This document shows, piece by piece, positions 7,639 to 14,108 of a DNA stretch of 14,108 nt. This DNA is from Fidelibacterota bacterium TCS55 (lineage in GTDB: Bacteria > Fidelibacterota > Marinisomatia > Marinisomatales > TCS55). The notes under the pieces were generated by a model. That model saw nothing but the letters and a program-made list of their open reading frames with translations. It made no database searches and was not told the DNA's origin. The DNA lies in NCBI GenBank assembly GCA_905182385.1, contig CAJJBS010000097.1:1-14108 (forward strand). The letters run 5' to 3'. The position numbers were made by a program, and so were the translations under genes. Positions within the stretch are counted from its first letter, which is position 1, and each line of letters starts with the position of its first letter.

Positions 7639-8561
7639 TGAATTCCATCCTTAGCATATTTAGCATCCATGAGATCTTGAAGGCCTAATTTTTTAACGCT
7701 AATATCTTTCATTATTGCAGATGTAGCAGCATTTAAAACATCAAAAAATACATTTCTTTCTTTACCATAAAAATGAATACTATTACCTATTCTGGATACA
7801 TTTTTTACTTTTGGTAAGTTAGATAGTTGTTTATAGAGATCTTTAGTTAACTCCTCAAATTCAATCTGAAATTGATGATATTCAAAAGTACTACCCAGTA
7901 ATTTATCTAAACTTCCATCGAGTGTAATACGACCATCTTCAAGTACTAGAATGCGATCATGAGCTTCTTCTACTTCTTGAAGTGACTGACTTACATATAG
8001 AATAGTTTTATCTCCACGAAGTCTAAGAAGTAAATCCCATGTATGTCGATAAGATTCAGCATCCATAAATGCTGTTGGATCATCCATAATTAATATATTT
8101 GGATCATGAATTAATGAGCGAATTACCATCGCTTTTTTTATAATCCCTGGAGAAATATCACTTACCATTGATTTTAAAAATGGAATTATATGTAATTCTC
8201 TTGCTAGCTGGACCATACGTGTATTCATTGTTTCTGTCTCAACACCATAAAGAAGGCCCATAAACTGAATATTTTGTTCAACAGTCAACCAAGGGTCTAA
8301 GTCAATTTCATGCGGAACAAAGCCTATTGAAGACATTACTTCCAATCGTCTTTTCTGAGCATTTAAACCGTTAATAAATACTTGACCATACTCTTGATAT
8401 TCAACCCCAGAAATAACCTTTAGTAACATTGACTTTCCTGCTTCATTATCCCCAATTATTGCAACTAAAGATCCTCTTTCAATACCAAAAGTTAAACTTG
8501 CAAGAATAGTTTTATCTCTTACTAGTTTACCAACTTTTTTTAATGTGATACTTGCTTCCAC
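7635..8561 (-). CDS. ABC transporter ATP-binding protein with degenerate catalytic motifs
   Basis: A 308-residue ABC ATPase with a C-terminal extension of about 90 residues, similar in position to the DUF4162 region of ABC-2 export ATPases. Walker A is GDNEAGKS (37-44), with Lys43 and Ser44 present but Glu where Gly is usual. The other motifs are altered. The Q-loop position reads VPHEIDLDPWLTVEQN with His84 in place of Gln. The signature reads ISPGI (136-140) instead of LSGGQ. Walker B reads ILIMDDPT with Asp161 in place of the catalytic Glu. The H-switch reads YVSQSL with Gln192 in place of His. It starts at GTG (8561-8559), sharing one base with the polA stop (TAGTG), with GAGG seven bases upstream. 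It is predicted to bind ATP, but normal hydrolysis is doubtful. It is coupled to the permease downstream. Confidence 0.85.
   Translation of the reverse strand: MEASITLKKVGKLVRDKTILASLTFGIERGSLVAIIGDNEAGKSMLLKVISGVEYQEYGQVFINGLNAQKRRLEVMSSIGFVPHEIDLDPWLTVEQNIQFMGLLYGVETETMNTRMVQLARELHIIPFLKSMVSDISPGIIKKAMVIRSLIHDPNILIMDDPTAFMDAESYRHTWDLLLRLRGDKTILYVSQSLQEVEEAHDRILVLEDGRITLDGSLDKLLGSTFEYHQFQIEFEELTKDLYKQLSNLPKVKNVSRIGNSIHFYGKERNVFFDVLNAATSAIMKDISVKKLGLQDLMDAKYAKDGIH
7648..7651 (-). promoter_or_regulatory. Shine-Dalgarno sequence supporting the TTG start of the permease
   Basis: AGGA on the minus strand, nine bases before TTG at 7638. It lies within the last codons of the ATPase gene and supports the TTGA overlapping start. 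Confidence 0.4.
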
Positions 8562-11284
8562 TAGTGCGCCTCATACCATGAATCACCATTACCACAATCA
8601 ACTATTATTGGTACTGATAATGTTAACGAATTTTCCATTTTATTAACCACTATTTTTTGAAGGTTATCTAATTCTTCTGATGGCACTTCAAATACTAACT
8701 CATCATGTATTTGAATTAACATTTTAGAAATCATATTTTTTGATATTAATTCTTTTTGAATATCAATCATGGCAATTTTGATCATTTCTGCATTAGTGCC
8801 TTGGATAGGCATGTTAATAGCCATTCTCTTTGCAGCTTCTTTATGGAGATGATTAGTGCTATCAATATCCCATACTTGACGACGACGGCCTAACATTGTT
8901 TCAACATATTTATTATTGCGTGCATATTCAATTACAGAATCAATATAATTTTTTATTCCTGAATAACGTTCAAAGTACGCTTCAATAATTGATTTTGCTT
9001 CTTTTTGTGGAATACCTAACTCTTGGCTCATACGAAAAGGCCCAGCACCATAAAGGAGTCCAAAATTAACAATTTTTGCTGTGCGACGCATTTCTGGAAT
9101 AACTTCATCAATAGAAACATTGAATACATCGGCTGCTGTTCTTGTATGAATATCTTCACCCTTTCTAAAAGCATCAAGCAAAGCATTGTCTTGTGATAAA
9201 TGAGCCATAATCCTTAATTCAATTTGAGAATAATCTGCAGAAAAAATCTTCCAACCTTTATTTTCAGATCTAAATGCTTTACGAATCTCTCTACCTAACT
9301 CTGTTCGTATTGGAATATTTTGAAAATTTGGGTTTCTAGATGACAATCTTCCTGTTGAAGTAACTGTTTGACTAAAAGTTGAATGAATTCTTTTAGTTTT
9401 TAAATTAATTAGAGCTGGTAAAGCATCTATATATGTATTTTTAAGTTTATTTAATTTTCTGTACTCTAAAATTAAGCTTGGTAAAGCATGCTCATTTTTT
9501 AAACGATTTAAAACTTCTTCCGCAGTTGACCTTTTTTTTATCTCAGGTAATCCAATAATATCAAACAATATATTTGCTAATTGTTGAGTTGAATTAATAT
9601 TAAACTCGGTTCCAGCTTCTTTTTGAATGCTTAAGGTAAGGTCCTCAATTTTAGTGCCAAGATTTTTAGACATTAAACTTAACATCTTTGCGTCAACGAA
9701 CATTCCATTGTATTCTAGTTCAAGGAGGACTGGTAGCAAAGGAATTTCAATTTCATTAAAAAATTTATCAAGATTTTGTTTTTTTAATTTCTTTTCAAAA
9801 ATATGAGTTAGCTGTAAAGCTATATCTGCATCTTCTGATGCATAAAAAGTAATTTTTTCCAGTTCTACTTCCCCCATGGATATTTGATTTCGACCTTTAC
9901 CGATTAAGTCGTCAATTGGAATCATTCGATAATTAAGATGCTCAAAGCTTAAATTCTCTAATTTTAAATTTCTTGAGTCTGGACTAATTAAATGAGCTGC
10001 TAACAAAGTATCAAATTTGATTCCAGAAACCTTTATTCCATGATTCCTTAAAATTAAGGCATCAAATTTTATATTTTGTCCAGTTTTAGGTATTTTAGAA
10101 TTTTCAAATAAGGGTCTTAGTATATTTAGAACTGAATTTAGATGATCATCAAATAAACTATTTTCTTTTTCTTTAAAAATAATTGGTATGTAAACCCCCT
10201 TATTCTTTTTATTAGAAAAAGAAAAACCAACAATATCACAGGACATAGGATCTAAAGAAGTGGTCTCTAAATCAAAAGAAAGCCACTCACCTTCTTTAAT
10301 TAAATTTGAGAATTTTTGAATATCAACTAGATCTAATAATGATTTATAATCTTTGTCAGAATCCTTATTTTGGATTGGGACTTCACTTTTGAAAGACTTT
10401 ATTTGATTAATGAGAGCTTGAAATTCTAATTCATGAAATAATTTATCAAGTTTATTTACATCAAAGCCATCGGTTGCCATATCTTCAAAATTTGAATCAA
10501 TATTCATATTTACATCTATTGTCACTAACTCTTGACTCAGGAGTGCTTTTTCTCTCCCAGACTGCAACCCTTCTCTAGCTCTTTTATTCTTTACATCATC
10601 TGCATGATCTAGAGCATTTTCAAGAGTTCCATATTCTTTTAGGAGCTTTACTGCAGTTTTCTCACCTACACCCATAACACCTGGAACATTATCAGAAGAA
10701 TCGCCCATTAGACCTAAAAGGTCTCTGATTTTTTCAGGTGGAACACCCCATTTATCTTCTACAGCAACTTTATCATATATTTTTATACCAGACTGCTTAC
10801 CTGAAGGTGAATAAAGAAAAATATTATCATTCACAAGTTGCATAAAATCTTTATCCCCACTTACAATAAATGTATCTAGGTTACTTATATTTGCTCTTAC
10901 TGCTAATGTACCTATTATATCATCAGCTTCAAAACCAGGCTGTTCTAAAGTTGGAATCTTCATTGCCTCAAGTAACTTCCAAAGATATGGTAATTGTTCT
11001 CTCATTTCTTCTGGCATTTTTTCTCGTGTAGCTTTGTATTCTGGATACATCTCGTGTCTAAATGTCTTTTTTGGAGTATCAAAAGCAGCCATCAAATAAT
11101 CTGGGTTTTCTTTTCGAATTAATTTCAAGACCTGATTTATAAAACCAAATAGAGCTGAAGTATGCATTCCTTTGCTATTTATCAATGGATTTCTTATTAA
11201 AGCGAAATGCGAACGATATAGTAAGGCATAACCATCAATTAAAAAAAGGCGTTTTCTATTAGATTTTTTACTAGTCATAAACAT
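8561..11284 (-). CDS. polA: DNA polymerase I
   Basis: A 907-residue family A polymerase with all three domains. The 5'-3' exonuclease (about 10-295) keeps its acidic residues: LIDGYALLYRS (D17), AAFDTP, GFEADDIIGT, VSGDKDFMQL and GDSSDNVPGV. The 3'-5' proofreading domain (about 325-500) looks active: DLETTSLD (D338, E340), NIKFDAL (D408) and YASEDAD (Y481, D485). The polymerase domain has TGRLSSRNPNFQNIP, motif A FSADYSQIELR (D684), O-helix RRTAKIVNFGLLYG (K737, F741, Y745) and motif C IQIHDELVFEVP (D861, E862). Phe741 is the residue linked to rejection of dideoxynucleotides in E. coli Pol I. It fills gaps and removes RNA primers during replication and repair. The start may be the ATG at 11284 or the one two codons later; there is no Shine-Dalgarno match. 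It leads the leftward gene run. Confidence 0.98.
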   Translation of the reverse strand: MFMTSKKSNRKRLFLIDGYALLYRSHFALIRNPLINSKGMHTSALFGFINQVLKLIRKENPDYLMAAFDTPKKTFRHEMYPEYKATREKMPEEMREQLPYLWKLLEAMKIPTLEQPGFEADDIIGTLAVRANISNLDTFIVSGDKDFMQLVNDNIFLYSPSGKQSGIKIYDKVAVEDKWGVPPEKIRDLLGLMGDSSDNVPGVMGVGEKTAVKLLKEYGTLENALDHADDVKNKRAREGLQSGREKALLSQELVTIDVNMNIDSNFEDMATDGFDVNKLDKLFHELEFQALINQIKSFKSEVPIQNKDSDKDYKSLLDLVDIQKFSNLIKEGEWLSFDLETTSLDPMSCDIVGFSFSNKKNKGVYIPIIFKEKENSLFDDHLNSVLNILRPLFENSKIPKTGQNIKFDALILRNHGIKVSGIKFDTLLAAHLISPDSRNLKLENLSFEHLNYRMIPIDDLIGKGRNQISMGEVELEKITFYASEDADIALQLTHIFEKKLKKQNLDKFFNEIEIPLLPVLLELEYNGMFVDAKMLSLMSKNLGTKIEDLTLSIQKEAGTEFNINSTQQLANILFDIIGLPEIKKRSTAEEVLNRLKNEHALPSLILEYRKLNKLKNTYIDALPALINLKTKRIHSTFSQTVTSTGRLSSRNPNFQNIPIRTELGREIRKAFRSENKGWKIFSADYSQIELRIMAHLSQDNALLDAFRKGEDIHTRTAADVFNVSIDEVIPEMRRTAKIVNFGLLYGAGPFRMSQELGIPQKEAKSIIEAYFERYSGIKNYIDSVIEYARNNKYVETMLGRRRQVWDIDSTNHLHKEAAKRMAINMPIQGTNAEMIKIAMIDIQKELISKNMISKMLIQIHDELVFEVPSEELDNLQKIVVNKMENSLTLSVPIIVDCGNGDSWYEAH
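8569..8572 (-). promoter_or_regulatory. Shine-Dalgarno sequence supporting the GTG start of the ABC ATPase
   Basis: GAGG on the minus strand, seven bases before GTG at 8561. It lies within the last codons of polA and supports initiation at the TAGTG stop-start overlap. Confidence 0.45.
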
Positions 11285-11420
11285 ATAAATTTAAGTTAAA
11301 CATAAAGAAATCTCGAGCATTCAAATAGTTATTATAATATTTAATTACTCTTTATTACTTTAAGTAAAATATAACTTCAATTAATTTCCAATTAACACAA
11401 CAATTAATACTATTATACCT
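11285..11420. promoter_or_regulatory. Divergent promoter region between polA and rlmH
   Basis: 136 bases of almost pure A+T separate the two divergently transcribed genes, so promoters for both must lie here or nearby. A symmetric ATTATAAT element at 11331-11338 gives a TATAAT-like box readable on either strand. A perfect inverted repeat, TTACTT-T-AAGTAA, lies at 11355-11367 and could be a small operator, although short AT palindromes arise easily by chance. No convincing -35 partner was found, and sigma-factor preferences in this lineage are uncertain. Confidence 0.35.
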
Positions 11421-11855
11421 ATGAAATTAAAAATTTTATCTGTTGGTAAAGTTCGTGATAAAAATCTTGCAGAGATATGTCAAAAATTCACCAAAAGAAT
11501 TAGTTGCGATATTAATTTTGAAAATATTTTGATTAAAGATAGTAATAAACAAAAAGAAAGCATCAGAATATTAAAATATTTAAAGTCTGATGATGGTTTT
11601 CATATTGCTTTGAGTGAAGACGGTGAACTCGTAAACTCTAAGAGACTCGCTTTATTATTAAAATCTAGATCAGAAAAAATTACATTTATTATAGGTGGAC
11701 CTGAGGGATTATCTAAAGCTGTAAAACAATCAGCAAATATGACTTTATCTTTGTCTCCTCTCACTTTTACACATGAGATGGCCAAAGCATTCTTACTGGA
11801 ACAAATATATAGAGCAATATCTATTATTAAAAATAGACCCTACCATAAACCATAA
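11421..11855 (+). CDS. rlmH: 23S rRNA (pseudouridine-1915-N3)-methyltransferase
   Basis: A 144-residue SPOUT-class methyltransferase, close to the family's usual 150-160 residues. It would methylate pseudouridine 1915 in helix 69 of 23S rRNA, using S-adenosylmethionine, on the assembled 70S ribosome. Family motifs seen are MKLKILSVGKVRD at the start, ITFIIGGPEGLS (the SAM-binding knot loop, about 90-101), and LSLSPLTFTHEMAKAFLLEQ followed by IYRA and a C-terminal YHK(P). The Tyr-His near the end is the usual catalytic and binding tail. The start is the ATG at 11421, with no strong Shine-Dalgarno match. It is the only rightward gene here, facing the TonB-dependent receptor with a 26-base gap between the two stops. 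Confidence 0.95.
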   Translation: MKLKILSVGKVRDKNLAEICQKFTKRISCDINFENILIKDSNKQKESIRILKYLKSDDGFHIALSEDGELVNSKRLALLLKSRSEKITFIIGGPEGLSKAVKQSANMTLSLSPLTFTHEMAKAFLLEQIYRAISIIKNRPYHKP

Positions 11856-11881
11856 CTATATAAATATATTAATTAAAATTT

Positions 11882-13930
11882 TTAGAATTTATAAGAAATA
11901 TTTATGAATGTATTTCTTGTTGCACCAGGCCAATAGAATGCTTGATAACCATCCCAATTATAACCATAACCATAAGTTGAATAAAGCTTATCAAATACAT
12001 TATTGACTTTGGCTATTATTTCTAAATCTTGCCATTGGTATTTAAATCCCAAATCCCAAATTGAGAATGGGTCTATAAGACCTTGCTCTGTATTCTCTCG
12101 ATCAATGTACATACTGCCAACACGTCGCCAATGAATAAAAAACAATCTATCTTTTCTAGGTTGGAAATCCATTGAAAAATTAAATAATGTTGATGGTATA
12201 TTAGGTAAGCTTTTACCATCGTTAAAATAATTCATAACTAAAGCCCCATTAGCACTAATAGATAATTGATTATTTAATTTAAAGCCTGCTTCCCATTCAA
12301 AGCCCATATGTTCTGTAGAGTCTGCTGAATAATAATCATATTCTCCTTCTTGATTTATATCAATATTTTTTAATTGTTCATTTAAATATTTAATATTGTA
12401 TCCATTAAATCGTGCATGACCTTTTTTAAAAGTAAAATCTAACCCCCATTCAAAATCTGTTATGACTTCTGCTGCTGCCATAACAGGCTCACTCCATACA
12501 TCATCAGCCTGAATAATTTGATTATCTGCAGGCTCTTTTTGAGCTTTTCCCCAATTAAAAAAAGTATGAAGACTATCACTTATTTTCCAAATCATTCCCA
12601 TACGTGGGTTAGAAAAATTCCAATCAGCGGATAAATTATGCCCTACAGCATGACCAATCTTTTCTTGATTTAATTTCCAATTATGAATTTGATTTTGGAA
12701 ATCAGCAGTAATTATAAAAGGCTGACCAACAGGATGCCAATTAAAATGAATGAATGAAGTTATAGAGTTCTTTTTTCCTACGTATTGGTAATATCTATAC
12801 CAACTATCACCAAGCTGAGCTGTTAGTTTATCATCTGAAAATTTTGAAACTTCACCAAAGTGATTTCCAGTATAATAACGAAGTTCACCTCCTAGATCCA
12901 TCCTCAAATCCTTATTGAGCCACGTAATTGTTGGGACCACACCAAAATAATTATTATCAATCCATTTTCTTCTTAAAAAGTCTGTTGAGAGGCTTTGCTC
13001 TTCATTATCAGAAAATTCATTATTTAAATCTAAATTATATGAATAGTAATCTTGCCCAATTTTATTTGTTTCATAATAACCTCTACCTAGAACGAGATAA
13101 CTTGTATTCTTAATATATATATTTTCTCTAATTTTAGTTCTCGTATTAAGTGAATAAATTTGTTGTATAAAATCATCAGTAAATGCTTTGTTACCTGCAC
13201 GTCTTTTAGTTCTATCGTCTATATCATTCATATAAATGCCATCCCAAAGAAGTTGAGTATTCTCATATCCAATTAGTGCTCTGAATTGATTAGTTATCTT
13301 TTTACCTCGATGCTCTAAACCGAAAAATAGACTATTTTGCTTTGAATTATGATTCTCTCTATAACCATCTGATTTAATTTGTGAAGTCCTCACAGTCATA
13401 CTAAGATTATCACCAAGATCTTTACCGGAACGATATCTTGCACGATATTTTGTAGTATTCCAATCACCTTGGCCATATGAAAAACCAATTTCTCTTTTTT
13501 CACTTGAAATACTTGTATTTACATTTATTGAACCACCAAAAGCAGATGATCCATATAGACTATTACCAATACCTCTTTGAATTTGTACATCTTTAGCATC
13601 TGCAAGTAGGTCAGCATGGTCAACCCAATACACTTGATGACTTTCATTATCATTTAATGGTACACCATCAATCATTACACCTATTCTACTTTGGTCAAAC
13701 CCTCTTATTGAGACATAAGAGTAACCTGTTCCATTACCACTCTCACTATAGGCCCAGACACCAGGTTCAGAGGCAAGAATCATCGGAACATCTTGACCTG
13801 TATTCCTTGTTTCTATTTCTTTTAATGTCAAGTTTGAAAAGGATACAGGGGTTATTCCTGCTACTGCTCGATTAGCACTTACAATTATTTCATCTCCTCT
13901 TAAAACTGAAGGATTCATAAAAATAGTCAT
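11882..13930 (-). CDS. TonB-dependent outer-membrane receptor, N-terminus replaced
   Basis: At least 682 residues of a TonB-dependent receptor. A TonB-box-like GDEIIVSANR is followed by the plug domain: MILASEPGVWAYSESGNGTG, VSIRGFDQSRIGVMIDGVPL, a GVPLNDNESHQVYWVDHADL stretch, then VQIQRGIGNSLYGSSAFGGS. The rest is a 22-strand-type barrel rich in aromatic residues, ending TFINISYKF with a C-terminal Phe. Such receptors import siderophores, cobalamin, glycans or other scarce substrates using TonB energy; the ligand is not readable. The frame is odd at its start. The first Met (13930) is preceded in frame by TrpC-like sequence with no stop, and there is no signal peptide and no N-terminal carboxypeptidase-regulatory-like domain, which many FCB receptors carry. 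As it stands, the product would not reach the outer membrane. It converges on rlmH. Confidence 0.88.
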   Translation of the reverse strand: MTIFMNPSVLRGDEIIVSANRAVAGITPVSFSNLTLKEIETRNTGQDVPMILASEPGVWAYSESGNGTGYSYVSIRGFDQSRIGVMIDGVPLNDNESHQVYWVDHADLLADAKDVQIQRGIGNSLYGSSAFGGSINVNTSISSEKREIGFSYGQGDWNTTKYRARYRSGKDLGDNLSMTVRTSQIKSDGYRENHNSKQNSLFFGLEHRGKKITNQFRALIGYENTQLLWDGIYMNDIDDRTKRRAGNKAFTDDFIQQIYSLNTRTKIRENIYIKNTSYLVLGRGYYETNKIGQDYYSYNLDLNNEFSDNEEQSLSTDFLRRKWIDNNYFGVVPTITWLNKDLRMDLGGELRYYTGNHFGEVSKFSDDKLTAQLGDSWYRYYQYVGKKNSITSFIHFNWHPVGQPFIITADFQNQIHNWKLNQEKIGHAVGHNLSADWNFSNPRMGMIWKISDSLHTFFNWGKAQKEPADNQIIQADDVWSEPVMAAAEVITDFEWGLDFTFKKGHARFNGYNIKYLNEQLKNIDINQEGEYDYYSADSTEHMGFEWEAGFKLNNQLSISANGALVMNYFNDGKSLPNIPSTLFNFSMDFQPRKDRLFFIHWRRVGSMYIDRENTEQGLIDPFSIWDLGFKYQWQDLEIIAKVNNVFDKLYSTYGYGYNWDGYQAFYWPGATRNTFINISYKF

Positions 13931-14108
13931 TTGTGGTTTTATTGTAGTATTAATTGTTTCACTAAAAGTATGTAAGTCCCTATTGTTAATACCTATTAAA
14001 CTAGCACCAGCATTTAGAGCTCTATTAATTTCTTCGTAATTTTGAACTTCTACAAGAGTTTCAATGCCTAATTGATGACCTAAATTAATAAATTGCGATA
14101 GTTGTTGA
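13931..14108 (-). pseudogene. trpC: Indole-3-glycerol-phosphate synthase fragment, fused in frame to the TonB receptor
   Basis: 59 codons without a stop run from the window end into the receptor frame. The translation matches the second half of TrpC: LGHQLGIETLVEVQNYEEIN, ALNAGASLIGINNRDLHTF, then SETINTTIK. The LVEV glutamate and the INNRDL asparagine and arginine are recognised active-site residues of the family. The next expected segment, the SESGI motif with its catalytic Glu-Ser and the final LIGE strand, is absent. It is replaced by KPQMTIFMNPSVLRGDEIIV from the receptor. The crossover lies around 13931-13960. TrpC closes the indole ring in tryptophan synthesis, and a protein cut here should be inactive. 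The 5' part of trpC lies beyond the window, so a second intact copy cannot be excluded. Confidence 0.8.

Noticed and set aside
11600..11785. 61-codon minus-strand frame
   Set aside because: Antisense shadow of rlmH, which has full-length family motifs on the other strand.
11859..11893. Possible bidirectional terminator between rlmH and the receptor (TATAAAT ... ATTTATA)
   Set aside because: Seven-base, purely A+T arms with a 21-base loop make an unstable hairpin, and the right arm is inside the receptor coding end.
12928..13113. Plus-strand frame antisense to the TonB receptor
   Set aside because: Antisense to clear receptor barrel sequence, with no ribosome binding site and no motif.
13657..13875. 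Plus-strand frame antisense to the receptor plug
   Set aside because: Antisense to strongly conserved plug motifs. Its low-complexity His/Leu-rich translation is a by-product.
13931..13945. Treating the ATG at 13930 as the natural start of the receptor
   Set aside because: No ribosome binding site, no signal peptide follows it, and the frame stays open upstream into TrpC, so it is simply the first Met after the junction.

Overview
This is an AT-rich bacterial window with dense, mostly single-strand coding. Several features suggest a Gram-negative bacterium of the FCB group. These are signal peptides ending in ...FAQ or ...FSQ, a beta-barrel TonB-dependent receptor whose plug contains VSANRAVAGITPVSF, an outer-membrane-type protein ending in an aromatic residue, and many genes without a clear Shine-Dalgarno sequence. 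The style resembles marine Marinimicrobia (SAR406), but that placement is inference. No tRNA, rRNA, CRISPR array, insertion sequence or phage gene was seen.

Layout. Ten complete genes and one partial gene run leftward from about 11284 to 1: polA, a divergent ABC ATPase, its permease, a nucleoside deoxyribosyltransferase-like protein, alr, a NamZ-like (DUF1343) exported protein, an unknown outer-membrane protein, a UMF1/Atg22-type MFS transporter, a hotdog thioesterase, an exported SH3b protein, and the first 46 codons of an acetyl-CoA synthetase. Several neighbours overlap by 1 to 4 bases (polA/ATPase, ATPase/permease, permease/deoxyribosyltransferase, namZ-like/outer-membrane protein), so translational coupling is likely. 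rlmH is the only rightward gene. It is divergent from polA across a 136-base AT-rich gap and convergent with a TonB-dependent receptor gene that fills 11882-13930.

Main anomalies. (1) The receptor has no start region of its own. Its reading frame runs without a stop into the C-terminal half of indole-3-glycerol-phosphate synthase (TrpC). TrpC stops before its last catalytic motif, and the receptor lacks its signal peptide. This is either a genomic deletion fusion or an assembly or amplification chimera. (2) The ABC ATPase keeps the Walker A lysine but is substituted at the Q-loop, signature motif, Walker B glutamate and H-switch. (3) The NamZ-like protein keeps the DUF1343 framework but reads PQYG where the family usually has PEHG, and PQPQ where it usually has PSPN.

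How the genes fit together. alr (D-alanine supply) and the namZ-like gene (muramyl-glycan turnover, if active) are both linked to the cell wall. The exported SH3b protein, the outer-membrane protein and the receptor add envelope functions. polA, rlmH, the thioesterase and acs are housekeeping genes. No single pathway ties the run together.
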